Positions 46,102 through 56,167 of a DNA stretch of 64,000 bases are shown in pieces. This DNA comes from Planctomycetaceae bacterium. GTDB taxonomy: Bacteria; Planctomycetota; Planctomycetia; Planctomycetales; Planctomycetaceae. The stretch is from assembly GCA_020638955.1 (NCBI GenBank), contig JACKHO010000003.1:558001-622000 (forward strand), read 5' to 3'. Every line of letters starts with the position of its first letter. Positions within the stretch are counted from its first letter, which is position 1. The translations under genes and the position numbers were made by a program. The notes under the pieces are model-generated. The model was not told the DNA's origin, searched no databases, and saw only the letters and a list, made by a program, of their open reading frames with translations.

Positions 46102-46533
46102 CTATTCACCTGCTGGCCATTCCCAGGGTGTGATGCCTGTGTCCATCAGCCGGACGTCACCGTTGCTGAGTTCAACGAACGGCAGGCCAGCGGCGTCGAG
46201 TTGGGCGAGCAGCATTTCGTCGGTCAGTTCATTGACAACCAGGGGTGAGTCTTCCGACAGGTCTTCTTGAACGAGCACAGGATCGAGCGGAGTTTCAACG
46301 ACATTGTGTGGCGTGGGTCCTTCCTCCGGTACCTGAACAATTTGCTGTTCGGCATGTTGAAACCAGAATACGGTGCCAGCGACAGCGAGCACACACGCCG
46401 ACACGGCAACTGTAATTCGCAGTTGACGACGTCGCTGCAGTCTTTCACGCGAGGCGACGAGAACGCTTTCAAGAATCCGTTCTTTGCGTGTTTCGCCTTC
46501 AACGGACAGTTTGTTGGTCTCAGGTTGATTCAT
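46102..46533 (-). CDS. putative anti-sigma/membrane partner of the ECF factor
   Basis: 143 aa. A basic N-terminal region, a single transmembrane segment (LRITVAVSACVLAVAGTVFWF, about 38-58) and an acidic exported C-terminus. It overlaps the ECF sigma gene by 14 nt, the arrangement of sigma/anti-sigma pairs. No zinc anti-sigma motif is seen, so anti-sigma activity is inferred from context. Confidence 0.6.
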   Translation of the reverse strand: MNQPETNKLSVEGETRKERILESVLVASRERLQRRRQLRITVAVSACVLAVAGTVFWFQHAEQQIVQVPEEGPTPHNVVETPLDPVLVQEDLSEDSPLVVNELTDEMLLAQLDAAGLPFVELSNGDVRLMDTGITPWEWPAGE

Positions 46534-47080
46534 GTTGAAATGCCTCCGACTCCCGCTTCAATTGTTCGACAATGCGGCGGATGCGTCCATCCACCGCGCC
46601 CGCTTTCAGACCCAATGATTTTGCGATTTGCTGCAGTGTCAATCCGCAGAAGTAGCGGAGTTGAATGAGGGTCGACGAGGGCTCACTCATCTCCTGCAGT
46701 TGTTCTTCGATCCAGACAATTCGAGCGCGCGTTTGCATCAACTCGGAGTTGTCATCAGGCTCACTTGCTTCATTGCGTGCTGAACGCTGTTCCCTGTGGA
46801 GTCGACGTTCGCGGCTGCGTAAATGGTCAATGCATACGCTGCGAATGAGTCGCCGCGTCCACGCCTTGAGTGCTTCAGGAGTTGGCAGAGGGCGAATGGA
46901 ATGGAGTGATTTCAACATGGCGTCATGGACGAGGTCGAGTCCTGTTGATTCATCACAGCCCGTGCAGCGGCGGGCGTCGTAAAGCATGAGGTCGAACTGG
47001 CTACGATAGAACGCCTCGATGGCCGCCGGATTTCCAGCAGCCATCGCTTCGGTCATTTGTAGCGTGTTCTCAAATGCCAT
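46520..47080 (-). CDS. ECF sigma factor
   Basis: 186 aa with sigma region 2 (DLVHDAMLKSLHSIRPL, AWTRRLIRSVCIDHLRSRERR) and region 4 (LIQLRYFCGLTLQQIAKSLGLKAGAVDGRI). Sigma-70 extracytoplasmic-function type. It overlaps a membrane protein gene downstream. Regulon unknown. Confidence 0.88.
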   Translation of the reverse strand: MAFENTLQMTEAMAAGNPAAIEAFYRSQFDLMLYDARRCTGCDESTGLDLVHDAMLKSLHSIRPLPTPEALKAWTRRLIRSVCIDHLRSRERRLHREQRSARNEASEPDDNSELMQTRARIVWIEEQLQEMSEPSSTLIQLRYFCGLTLQQIAKSLGLKAGAVDGRIRRIVEQLKRESEAFQHEST

Positions 47081-47194
47081 GGGTGAAGAAGGTTAATTGA
47101 AGGTCTTGAGTAGCGTTGGCGTTCTATAATGGGGGCCGTGCGGTGAACCCCAACATCGGACAGGAGATCTTCGCCTAAAAGGCGGAGTGGTGTG

Positions 47195-47926
47195 CTATCG
47201 CTTCTCAATCCCAGCGGGTTTTCCCTGGGGAATATGCGGAGGCCCGGGTACACCAATTGGTGTGCCGTATGAGGAACCAGTGGAACTCCCCATCATGCCC
47301 GGCCCCGGTCCCGACACGCCTGGTTTGGCTGGAAGCAGCCGACTCTCGCCGCCGAGCAATTCAATGACCTGAGCGATGAGCACAAGCTGCTCCTCGTCGG
47401 CGGTGACAATCATAATGCCGGTTGACGCGTGCAAGCTGAGTTTTGGCTTTTGTCGTCCCTGAGAGTTGGGCAATGCCTGAATCGAAAACTCAATGAGTTC
47501 ACGCAATGTGTCGCCGTTCTTGTCTTCCGAAATGTTTTTTGTGGCGAAGGCCGCAGTTCGCATTTGTCCACGCTTCACCCGAATGAGAATGACCGGAGTC
47601 GTGGCTTCAATGGGGCCATTCGAAGGTCCCACGTCAATGGCGGGTTCCAGCAGCTCTTCAATGGCTTCGAGGACCGAGGCGACGACAATGTTATGGAATT
47701 TCAGGGACTGAACTTCAATATTCCGAGCCTCTTCCTCGACGATGACATTCAATTCGGGAACCTGCTCATGGATTTGCTCGATGAGCGACTCCAGTGGTCC
47801 TCCCGGGAATTCCAGATCAAATTCCCTTGTTGCCCACTGCATTGACGATCCCAACTGTGCCTCGGCACTGGGAACGCAAGAAACTGCCATCAGGCCGACG
47901 ACGAGAAAACAGAGCCACTTCTTCAT
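47195..47926 (-). CDS. secreted protein with secretin-N/STN-like domain
   Basis: 243 aa from the ATG at 47926, where a signal peptide begins (KKWLCFLVVGLMAVSCVPSAEA); longer frames would add a non-leader extension. The middle resembles an STN/secretin short domain (FPGGPLESLIEQIHEQVPELNVIVEEEA, then a second strand-helix unit with ASTGIMIVTADEEQLVLIAQVI). The C-terminus is Gly/Pro-rich. There is no secretin pore domain. It is on the same strand and just upstream of the sigma/anti-sigma genes. Confidence 0.65.
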   Translation of the reverse strand: MKKWLCFLVVGLMAVSCVPSAEAQLGSSMQWATREFDLEFPGGPLESLIEQIHEQVPELNVIVEEEARNIEVQSLKFHNIVVASVLEAIEELLEPAIDVGPSNGPIEATTPVILIRVKRGQMRTAAFATKNISEDKNGDTLRELIEFSIQALPNSQGRQKPKLSLHASTGIMIVTADEEQLVLIAQVIELLGGESRLLPAKPGVSGPGPGMMGSSTGSSYGTPIGVPGPPHIPQGKPAGIEKR

Positions 47927-48149
47927 TGTTTTATTCCTTTTACTTGAGAGTTGTTCGCGGTGACATACACCACACAGTAACAAGACGTCACCGGCGCCGG
48001 CATTTCGCGCGAAATTGGCGCGATTATCCAAAATTCGCGGTCGGCACCAGGATGTGGTTGTGTCCGAAAGGTTTGGTGGGCTCTGAGTGGACAACCGGTC
48101 GCGGGCAGCGGACAATGCGGGCGACCATCATCTCGAAGGATTCGTCTCG

Positions 48150-49280
48150 ATGCTGAATGCCGTTGAACTGACTAAAGAACTCATTGCGTTTGATTCTGTA
48201 AGCGACAAATCAAACGTGGAAGTGACGAACTTCGTCGAAGAGAAACTGCTCCAAGTTGGCTGCCATGTGGAGCGGCTGGAGTACAACGACGAAAACGGCG
48301 TACGAAAGGCCAGCGTCGTCGGGAAAATTGGATCGGGAACTGGCGGGATGGCTTACTTCGGTCACACCGACGTCGTGCCCGCAAGCAATTGGGGAATTGC
48401 CGAACATGGTCCGTTTGATCCTCACATCAGTAACGGACGGCTGTATGGTCGCGGCAGTTGCGACATGAAAGGGTCGGTGGCCTGCATGCTGGCTGCCGCC
48501 GCTCGATTCACTGGTCGGTCGTTGGCACAACCCATTTACATTACCTGCACCGCCGATGAAGAAGTTGGCATGAAAGGTGCCGAGCAGGTGGCAGCTGAAT
48601 CGGTGCTGTTCAAGGAAATGGCCGAGGCGAACGTGCGTTCGATTATCGGTGAACCCACAAGCCTACGAGTTATTCGCGGACACAAAGGAGGATGTTCCTA
48701 CCGGCTTACGTCGCGCGGACGGGCAGCCCACTCCAGCACGGGAAAAGGTGTGAACGCGAACTGGAACATGATTCCATTTCTGGAAGAAATGCGAAAACTG
48801 AACGCGGAGATGGAATCGGACGCCCGTTGGCAGCACCCCGAGTTCTCTCCGTCCACCATGACGATGAACCTTGGCATTAACGATCACACGCACGCCATTA
48901 ACATTACGCCGCCGCAAAGCGTTTGCACTGTCTATTTCCGCCCCATGCCGGGCATGGACATTTCACCTCTCATGGAACGCATCGAGGCTGCGGCCGTCGC
49001 GAATGGATTGGAAATCGAACTTCGTTTCCGTTCGGAACCACTCTATGTGGAACCGACGTCGCCGTTTGTCGCCGAGTGCCTGGAACTGACGAACACAAAC
49101 GAGTCACAGACTGTAGCCTATGGAACGGACGGTGCCCGTTTCGGCGCGTTGCCGAGGCGACTGGTCATCGGCCCTGGCGATATTGCTCAGGCCCATACGC
49201 ACGACGAGTGGATTGAAGTCGATCAACTCGAACGCGGAACCGACTTGTACACCCGCATGATCGAACGCTGGTGCTTGTAA
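48150..49280 (+). CDS. M20-family metallopeptidase (ArgE/DapE type)
   Basis: 376 aa from the ATG at 48150 (AAGGA upstream). Zinc-ligand motifs FGHTDVVP (about 70) and GRGSCDMKGS (about 105), then ADEEVG with the catalytic Glu (about 138), fit M20 deacylases such as acetylornithine deacetylase and succinyl-diaminopimelate desuccinylase. The dimerisation domain follows (RGAHKG-type string RVIRGHKGG). Substrate not assignable; cytoplasmic. Confidence 0.85.
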   Translation: MLNAVELTKELIAFDSVSDKSNVEVTNFVEEKLLQVGCHVERLEYNDENGVRKASVVGKIGSGTGGMAYFGHTDVVPASNWGIAEHGPFDPHISNGRLYGRGSCDMKGSVACMLAAAARFTGRSLAQPIYITCTADEEVGMKGAEQVAAESVLFKEMAEANVRSIIGEPTSLRVIRGHKGGCSYRLTSRGRAAHSSTGKGVNANWNMIPFLEEMRKLNAEMESDARWQHPEFSPSTMTMNLGINDHTHAINITPPQSVCTVYFRPMPGMDISPLMERIEAAAVANGLEIELRFRSEPLYVEPTSPFVAECLELTNTNESQTVAYGTDGARFGALPRRLVIGPGDIAQAHTHDEWIEVDQLERGTDLYTRMIERWCL

Positions 49281-49393
49281 AACATCGCGTTGGGTGAGTG
49301 GGATGCGTTACCTGACGGTGGGTTGAGACGGTTGAGTGTGGCTGCGCCACCGTTGAGATGGTTGAGGTTCCGTCCGACATTGCCGGGCAAATG

Positions 49394-51694
49394 TCACCGC
49401 TGCGCCGTCTCGGATTCTGGGGGGGACGTTGTACTTGCCCCATTGGTTGCTGGAGTCTTCAACATGGCTGGCAGCAAGATGAGGTTTCCGAGCAGTCCTC
49501 CGACCATCGCGACGCTGACGAGTACACCGAAGTAGATGAGTGGGACAAACTTTGACAGCGTTAGCACAGTGAAACCGGTGACGAGTGCGATGTTTGCGAA
49601 AATGAGCACGCGACCTACATCGGCATGTGTTTCGGCGAGTGCTTCATCGTGTGACAATCCTGCTTTAATCCGCCGGGTGTAGCCGGTGAGATAGTGAATG
49701 GTGCTGTCGATGGTCAGGCCCATTGACACGCTGGCAATCATGGCTGTGCCGATGTTAATGGGAATTCCTAACCAGCCCATGCCGCCAATGACGACCACAA
49801 TGGGCAGCACGTTCGGAACGAGGCTCACCACACCAATCCAGGCGTTGCGAAACGCCAGCCCCATGAACAGTCCAATTAAGGTGCAAGTGAGTGCGAAGCT
49901 GGTAATTTGATCGCGTAGTAAACTGGAAATGAGTTCGGCGAGCAGTACATACAGGCCAGTTGTTTCCGCTTCAGGGAATTCCTCGCGGGCCAATCGCTCA
50001 ACTTCCGCGATGAGTCGCAACTTTTTCTCAGCAGGTTGCTGCTCAAGTGCTCGCAGCATAATACGCATACGTCCCGACTGCGCGTTGTAGAGCGAAGGCT
50101 CCATTTCCGGTTGAATTTCATGGAGCGCCTCGCGGGCCTCGTCGAAATGAAGTCGGCGATATCTTGGTAGACCAAGAAATCCCGACTCCTTCACCCGCAG
50201 TTCACGCATGGGGTCGATGCCATCGGTCAAATCGACAACACGGGTGATTTGGATTTCATCATTGACGTTCAGGTCGCGAAGCTCAAATGAAAGGTCAGCA
50301 ACGCGGTCGAGGAAATCGTCAGTCAATTCATGAGGCGCTGGGAAACTGACCTCCCAGGTCCCGACGCCTCCCATGCTGGATTCGAAAAACTGCAGCGACT
50401 GGACAATGTCGCTTTCTTTACGAAAGTTCTTGCTGAAATCGGTTTCCACCTGCAAGCGGTTTAGTCCAGCAATTGCGAACACAATAATCACACCCGCGCC
50501 AACCAGCACCGTTCGCTTGGAACGCGTAATCCAGGCAGCGATTCCCGACAGTGACCGCATGAGTGCTGCTTCGGCGACGACGTTCTTGGGATCGGTGTCG
50601 AACGCTCCCGCCAGAATGCCCGCAGGGAGGACGAGCAGGCAGGCAACCGGAACGATGAGCGTGCCCAGCCCCATCATAATTCCGAAACTGCGGACCGGGG
50701 TTATGCCGCTGGTGAGCAGAGAAGCAAAGCCGACAGCAGTTGTCAGGCAGGTCCAGAAAATGGGAGCCCACAACTGGAATAACGTTTGTAGCAGAGCCTC
50801 TTCTCTGTCGTGGCGTTTACGTTCCTCGCGGAATGTCACCGTAATGTGCATCACGGTGGCAATGGCAATGATGGTGACCAGTGATGTCAGCATGGAACTC
50901 ACCATGCTGAGCTTGAGTCCCGAGACCTGCAGCAATGCTTTTGTCCACAATAGCGTCATGTGCACCACAATGAGCGGAAGCACCACCCAGCGAATGCTGC
51001 GAAACATCAGCAGAATGACCAACGTCAGGAGAACGGTCGACGTGGTACCCAGAATCCAACCATCGGACTCGACGTAACGAAACATGTCGTGTACCTGAAT
51101 AGGTTCGCCGGCAACGTAGGCTTTCAGGCGAAACTCTTTGGCAATTTTGCGGATTTGGGAAAACGTTTCTTTTCGCGAAACGGGAGTCCGTTCTGCGGGT
51201 TCCAGTCGCAGCAGAATGGTCAGCACCGAATGGTCACGACTGATGAGAATTTGGTAGCTGGGAGCCACCATTCTTTTGGCCACCGCAGGCAATCGGGAAA
51301 GGCCGGGGGGCGTCCAATTTAGAACCGCTGGGTTGTGGACAACTCGTTTGACGTCCTGAGTGCTTTCCGCATGAACTCCCGGCACGTTACTCAATGCTTG
51401 ACTGAGTTTTCCAAGTTCTTCCAAAATACTGCTTTGCGGTTCCTTCTCCAGGCTGAGGTCTAGGTTGAGGGGCTGCTCCAGGCGATAGGCCACCATGACA
51501 AACTCATCGCCACCGAAGGTTTCCTTACTGTGCTGGTAGCGCAGGAGCAGCGGATCATCTGCCGCGTAGAACGATTCAATCCGCTCATCAAGCTCAAGCC
51601 GAGTCGCAGGTGTAATCGCCAGCAGCGACAAAAGAGTTGCCACCCCCAGTCCCCACCAGCGATAGGTAACAGTTTGCCTGAGCAAGCTTTGCAA
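49394..51694 (-). CDS. RND/MMPL-family transporter
   Basis: 766 aa with about twelve transmembrane helices in two halves, each beginning with a single helix, a large periplasmic loop and a bundle (LTLVILLMFRSIRWVVLPL; LTCTLIGLFMGLAFRNAWIG). The second half contains the GLTIDSTIHYLTGYTRR segment typical of MMPL/HpnN-like exporters. Likely a lipid or hydrophobic-compound exporter driven by proton motive force. It stands alone. Confidence 0.85.
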   Translation of the reverse strand: MQSLLRQTVTYRWWGLGVATLLSLLAITPATRLELDERIESFYAADDPLLLRYQHSKETFGGDEFVMVAYRLEQPLNLDLSLEKEPQSSILEELGKLSQALSNVPGVHAESTQDVKRVVHNPAVLNWTPPGLSRLPAVAKRMVAPSYQILISRDHSVLTILLRLEPAERTPVSRKETFSQIRKIAKEFRLKAYVAGEPIQVHDMFRYVESDGWILGTTSTVLLTLVILLMFRSIRWVVLPLIVVHMTLLWTKALLQVSGLKLSMVSSMLTSLVTIIAIATVMHITVTFREERKRHDREEALLQTLFQLWAPIFWTCLTTAVGFASLLTSGITPVRSFGIMMGLGTLIVPVACLLVLPAGILAGAFDTDPKNVVAEAALMRSLSGIAAWITRSKRTVLVGAGVIIVFAIAGLNRLQVETDFSKNFRKESDIVQSLQFFESSMGGVGTWEVSFPAPHELTDDFLDRVADLSFELRDLNVNDEIQITRVVDLTDGIDPMRELRVKESGFLGLPRYRRLHFDEAREALHEIQPEMEPSLYNAQSGRMRIMLRALEQQPAEKKLRLIAEVERLAREEFPEAETTGLYVLLAELISSLLRDQITSFALTCTLIGLFMGLAFRNAWIGVVSLVPNVLPIVVVIGGMGWLGIPINIGTAMIASVSMGLTIDSTIHYLTGYTRRIKAGLSHDEALAETHADVGRVLIFANIALVTGFTVLTLSKFVPLIYFGVLVSVAMVGGLLGNLILLPAMLKTPATNGASTTSPPESETAQR

Positions 51695-51985
51695 CCGAAC
51701 CTCGATGGTGAGCTAAGTATGGAAATGGGCGATCATTACGGAATTCCGGAAGTATAGCGTCCAATCAATCGAAGGGTTGCAGTGCACGGCAGGAATTCGA
51801 CATCGCCCTGAAATTGGTGCGAGGTGGCTTTGGGGGAATTCCCCGTAACTACTTCCTGTGACTTTCAGACTTGTACTCGCTCGACTATTTCCTCCAGTTT
51901 TCGTAGGCTACGGCAAGAGAAATGGGCTGGGGCCAAGGAGGGTGCATTTTGGAAACATTGCAGACGAACCATCCTACAGCTCCCA
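51695..51985. other. intergenic region between transporter and DUF1080 gene
   Basis: About 290 bp between divergently transcribed genes. No gene or repeat is visible; promoters for both genes probably lie here but I cannot point to convincing boxes. Confidence 0.4.
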
Positions 51986-52849
51986 ATGCCGAGAGAGAAT
52001 TCGGTATTTCTGACTTACCCGAGCGCGGTAAAGCTCATCTCGATTAGCAATTTGGTCTTGATGTTGCTCTACGGTGTTGTTTGCGCTCAGGAACCGGATG
52101 ACGCGCAATTAGCACCCAAGAAATCACTCATTAGTGAAGAGTTTCCAGGAAATTCATGGACTTTTTTTGCTGGTGAGCAAAATGTACCTGTGTCCAAGAC
52201 TTGGAAGGTCGAAACCGATCCAAGTACCAACACACCAGTTTTAGTGTGTACAGGTGAACCGTATGGATACATTCGTACTCGTACTGGGTACCAGGAATTT
52301 GAGCTGAATTTGGAGTGGAAGTACCCACAGGATCAGAACGGCAATAGTGGGATACTTTTGTTCACATCTGGGGATGATCGGATCTGGCCCGACTCTCTCC
52401 AGGTCCAGCTGCATCACTCCACGGCTGGGAGCACTTTTCCCAGTGGTAGTGCAAAATCGAACAATGAATTACGCAATGTTCCTGCATTATCACGCCCCGT
52501 TGGGCAGTGGAATGAATGCAAAGTGATTAGCCGGAATGGACGGATTACTGTTTTTGTAAATGAGAAAAAAATTGGTGAAGTGACCGGTTGTGAGCCGAAT
52601 ATGGGGACGATTGCCCTGCAAAGTGAAGGTTCTGAGATACATTTCCGAGAACTCTGGATTCGTGAGTTCTCGGGAACCGAATCTGCTAATAGTAGGACGT
52701 CTTTGATTCGGCCTGGAAGATTTCACGGAGCAACTAGGTACTGCCGTTCCTCGGTTCCCCCTATGCACTCATGGTGGGAATCGACCGATTGTGAGATTTT
52801 TCGCGTTCGAAGTGGCTTTCCAATTGCGTTGCAATACCGCCACCAATAG
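51986..52849 (+). CDS. DUF1080 (3-keto-disaccharide hydrolase-like) secreted protein
   Basis: 287 aa from the ATG at 51986, which gives a signal peptide (LISISNLVLMLLYGVVCAQEP); the frame extends further upstream but without one. The core (DQNGNSGILLFTSGDDRIWPDSLQVQLHH, GQWNECKVISRNGRITVFVNEKKIGE) is the DUF1080 concanavalin-like fold that binds or cleaves glycans. The ~55 residues after the domain have no recognisable content and may be a divergent or altered tail. Confidence 0.75.
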   Translation: MPRENSVFLTYPSAVKLISISNLVLMLLYGVVCAQEPDDAQLAPKKSLISEEFPGNSWTFFAGEQNVPVSKTWKVETDPSTNTPVLVCTGEPYGYIRTRTGYQEFELNLEWKYPQDQNGNSGILLFTSGDDRIWPDSLQVQLHHSTAGSTFPSGSAKSNNELRNVPALSRPVGQWNECKVISRNGRITVFVNEKKIGEVTGCEPNMGTIALQSEGSEIHFRELWIREFSGTESANSRTSLIRPGRFHGATRYCRSSVPPMHSWWESTDCEIFRVRSGFPIALQYRHQ

Positions 52850-52895
52850 ATTTACTACACAACTTGCGCAGGCCTCCTAAGTTACCAGGTGTGAA

Positions 52896-53978
52896 ATGAA
52901 GAAGTTTTTGGCTGCAGCTCTCTTTTCAATGAGCGTCATGGGCTATCTCCACGCCGATGACACTGTGGTGCCTGCTCCCGAACCAGTGGGCAATCAGGCT
53001 CATGCTTTCAAAGCACTTACAAATGCCGATGGGCATTTAGCGGGGCAGGTGTACGAGGTAGACTCGTACTCCAAGTTGTTTGTGCCTGCAACCGGGGACG
53101 TGAAGCTTGGAAACAAGGGCAGCAAGGTTGCTGAGGCCAAAGTCGGCCCTGGCGGCGTTTTTCAACTGCTTGATGTGAATCCCGGGCGGTACTCGTTCGT
53201 CATTAACTCGCCTCAGGGTTTCGCCACCTTTGGCCAGTTCGTTGATAGTGGTGCAAATGGTGCACAACCCATCGGAGTAGAGATTGGGCTGGTACCTCCA
53301 CAGGATTACGCATTCATGCGTGAAGTGGCAATGTCCACCCCAACCGCCAATATCGACGCGGACGGTGGTCAAGTTATCCCTGAGAATGTGCTGGCTGGCG
53401 TTGAGGATTACGGAGCCTTCGGATTGGAAGGTTCTGGACACGTCCGTGGTTACATCGTGATTCCAGGTCAAACGGAAGTCCGCGCCGCCGATGGTATGTC
53501 CGTCTGGTTCGTCCAGAACGGGAAAGCCGTCGCTTCTGGCGATACGAACGAAATGGGTCTGTTTGATGTGACTGGCCTGAGTTCCGGTTGGTACACCATG
53601 GTTTCGTCGGGCAAATATGGATTCCTCGCCATCGAAGTTGAAATCGTGCCTGTCGACGGTGTTGCCGACACGATTGACGCGGCAGTCAATGGTGTAACTT
53701 CTCGCGTATGGGTGAAGGCAGCGGCTGCCGCTGTTTCCCCATCAGCCACCGCTGATCTAGGACTTGTGCGTGCCAACCTGCCAACGGGTGTGAATCCTGT
53801 CGGGACTACCGGCCCTCTCGGTCAAATGGTCCCCTCGGGTGGTGCGACTGGTGGTGGCGGCCTTGGCGGTGGATTTGGTGGCCTCGGTGCATTGCTTGGA
53901 GCTGCTGGTCTCGGCTTAGGTGCTGCGGCCCTTGCCGATGATGATAAAGTCATCATCATCAGCCCTCCCGGCCCATAA
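52896..53978 (+). CDS. secreted carboxypeptidase-regulatory-like protein with Gly-rich tail
   Basis: 360 aa. Signal peptide (KKFLAAALFSMSVMGYLHA), then two beta-sandwich repeats of carboxypeptidase-regulatory type (GHLAGQVYEVDSYSK, VFQLLDVNPGRYSFVI; GHVRGYIVIPGQTEVR, LFDVTGLSSGWYTMV). The C-terminus is very Gly-rich with a hydrophobic stretch and ends KVIIISPPGP. Probably a surface or matrix protein. A strong terminator follows. Confidence 0.65.
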   Translation: MKKFLAAALFSMSVMGYLHADDTVVPAPEPVGNQAHAFKALTNADGHLAGQVYEVDSYSKLFVPATGDVKLGNKGSKVAEAKVGPGGVFQLLDVNPGRYSFVINSPQGFATFGQFVDSGANGAQPIGVEIGLVPPQDYAFMREVAMSTPTANIDADGGQVIPENVLAGVEDYGAFGLEGSGHVRGYIVIPGQTEVRAADGMSVWFVQNGKAVASGDTNEMGLFDVTGLSSGWYTMVSSGKYGFLAIEVEIVPVDGVADTIDAAVNGVTSRVWVKAAAAAVSPSATADLGLVRANLPTGVNPVGTTGPLGQMVPSGGATGGGGLGGGFGGLGALLGAAGLGLGAAALADDDKVIIISPPGP

Positions 53979-54006
53979 GCTCATATAAAGCAATTTGATT
54001 TGCGTG

Positions 54007-54039
54007 AAGGGAAGCTTCTCATCGGAGCTTCCCTTTTTT
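54007..54039 (+). terminator. intrinsic terminator
   Basis: AAGGGAAGCT (54007-54016) pairs with AGCTTCCCTT (54026-54035), with a run of T to 54039. Ends the gene at 52896. Confidence 0.85.
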
Positions 54040-54201
54040 CGTTTCGTCAGCATGCGAACGTTGCGTCGACAACGGGTCAGCATGACCGGGAAGCAACCGC
54101 CAATACCATTCGTGCGGGCGAGCCGATACCATTTTGTTCCATGATTCATTGACCGACACCTCACCCCCCGCCGCGCACTGGCGGACGCTGGAGGAACGCA
54201 A

Positions 54202-56163
54202 ATGAAAAGGTCCGCCTGGAACGCGACGTTGCTTTCACTGCTCGTTCAAATTGTGATCGCGGCCGAAACCTTTGACGCGGTCCACGCCGAGAGCATTGAA
54301 CCCGCCATCGAAAATGTGTCCAACGCCTATCGGTTCACCGACACGTGCAACACATTCGTCCTTCGAAGCGGTGACGCAGCACTCCTGATCAACGTGGGTG
54401 ATGGACTTGTCTTTGAGCATTTGACTGACATTGGTGTGGAACGCGTCGAGCAAGTCTTGTTGACCGACCATCACCGGGAGAACTGTCAAGGACTTCTCAG
54501 AGATCCCCCAGTTCCACTTAACATTGCGACCTCAGCGACAGAGAGCGAAATCCTGGAAGCTCCCGCGAGCTTTCGCCACTGGTTCCCGACGCTCGGCGAC
54601 CAGTACACCGTTTACGGCGCGAGCTATGCACGACCGCCCGCGCAGCCAATCCACGTCACGCGAAATCTGAAGTCGGGTGAAACCTTGACCTGGCGTGAAT
54701 TTGAAATCAAATGCCTCGGCACGCCGGGCACGTCTCCGGGTGGTATGAGTTACGTTGTGCATCACGACGGAAAGACGTTTGCATTCACAGGGAGCGTGAT
54801 CCACGACGGCCCCACCATGACGAACTGGTTCGATTCCGAATGGGATTACGGCTTCGCCAAAGGTGTCGATATCCTCATCGAATCGGTCGAGAAACTCAGT
54901 GGCGAAGACATCGACGTCATCTTCCCGTCGCAAGGGCCCGTGATCCCCAATGCCAAGGAACAACTCGCTGCATACCAGCAGAAGCTGACAAAGTTTCGCG
55001 CGAGTTACGTACGTGGATATCCGGTGTTTGATAAGGCCGTCGAACTGCGTGATCCCATTTCGACACCGACGCCCGTTCCGCATATCAATCAGGTGACGCC
55101 ACACCTTTACAAGCTGAGCCACCAGCATCAGGGACGAAACTTTGCCATTATTATTTCAGACAACGGGCACGGCCTGGTCCTCGACGCCGGGCTGTTTCCT
55201 CGGGCGGTGCTGGAGGAAATCATTGTCGGCCTGCGTGAGCACATGGGTCTGAAGGAAATCGACGCGTTCTGGATTTCGCACATGCACGGCGACCACTTCC
55301 TTCTGGGGCCCGCACTCAAAGAATTTGGAGCCGAAGCATGGACGCTGAAGAGCATTGTCGACCGCTGTGAACATCCCCGCCGGTACGATTACTCCGCGCT
55401 CGTTTCCGCTTACGGTGATGGCTTCGACGGAATGAAAATCGAAAAGGCCTTCGAAGACGGTGAGACCATCGAGTGGGAAGGGTACACCATCCATGTCGAC
55501 TGGATGCCTGGCCAGACGGAATTCCACTGCTGTTTGTGGCTCGAAATTGATGGTAAGAAAATTGCCTTTACTGGTGACAACCTGTTCGGCTCTCCGAGTG
55601 ATCCCGCCCAAAACGGACATGAAGCCGTCGTGTGTCGCAACAGCGCAATTCTGGAAGAAGGTTACGTCATTGGCAGCAAATATCTGATGGACCTGAAGCC
55701 TGACATTGTCATGGGCAGCCATTCTTACGTCATGCCCGACCCCCAGGCGTTTCTCGAACGCTACCACGAGTGGTCATTGGAAATGGTCTCACTCTTCAAA
55801 GACCTGCTGCCAGAGCGGGATTACGAGTATTTGTTCGACCCCTACTGGGTTTCGGCCTACCCGTACCGAGTTGATCTCAGCGAAGAAACGGAGCAGGATG
55901 TCGAAATCATCATCCGCAATTTTCGATCGACTGAGCAGCAGCATCGCGTCGCCCTGGTACTTCCTGAAGGAGTGGTAGCAACGCCGGTAGTGCTGGAAGG
56001 CTCAGTACCTCCAGAGAGTCGCCAGAAGTTCACAGTCAAGCTGCGGCGCGAGGCGGTACCGCAGTCCACAGGAGTGCAACTGATACCGTTTGACATCACA
56101 CTCGATGGAAAACGGTACGGACAACTCTTTGACTTCCTCGTGCGGCTGCCTGAAAAGCCATGA
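54202..56163 (+). CDS. protein with two metallo-beta-lactamase-fold domains
   Basis: 653 aa with an N-terminal leader. The second MBL domain (about 300-540) has the complete motif HMHGDH near 360 and further ligands (MPGQTEFHC, AFTGDNLFG). The first domain (about 40-260) has HHREN in place of HxHxDH and AFTGSVIHDG later, so its metal site looks incomplete. The last ~110 residues form an immunoglobulin-like sandwich. Substrate unknown. Convergent with the FG-GAP gene. Confidence 0.82.
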   Translation: MKRSAWNATLLSLLVQIVIAAETFDAVHAESIEPAIENVSNAYRFTDTCNTFVLRSGDAALLINVGDGLVFEHLTDIGVERVEQVLLTDHHRENCQGLLRDPPVPLNIATSATESEILEAPASFRHWFPTLGDQYTVYGASYARPPAQPIHVTRNLKSGETLTWREFEIKCLGTPGTSPGGMSYVVHHDGKTFAFTGSVIHDGPTMTNWFDSEWDYGFAKGVDILIESVEKLSGEDIDVIFPSQGPVIPNAKEQLAAYQQKLTKFRASYVRGYPVFDKAVELRDPISTPTPVPHINQVTPHLYKLSHQHQGRNFAIIISDNGHGLVLDAGLFPRAVLEEIIVGLREHMGLKEIDAFWISHMHGDHFLLGPALKEFGAEAWTLKSIVDRCEHPRRYDYSALVSAYGDGFDGMKIEKAFEDGETIEWEGYTIHVDWMPGQTEFHCCLWLEIDGKKIAFTGDNLFGSPSDPAQNGHEAVVCRNSAILEEGYVIGSKYLMDLKPDIVMGSHSYVMPDPQAFLERYHEWSLEMVSLFKDLLPERDYEYLFDPYWVSAYPYRVDLSEETEQDVEIIIRNFRSTEQQHRVALVLPEGVVATPVVLEGSVPPESRQKFTVKLRREAVPQSTGVQLIPFDITLDGKRYGQLFDFLVRLPEKP

Positions 56164-56167
56164 GTTC

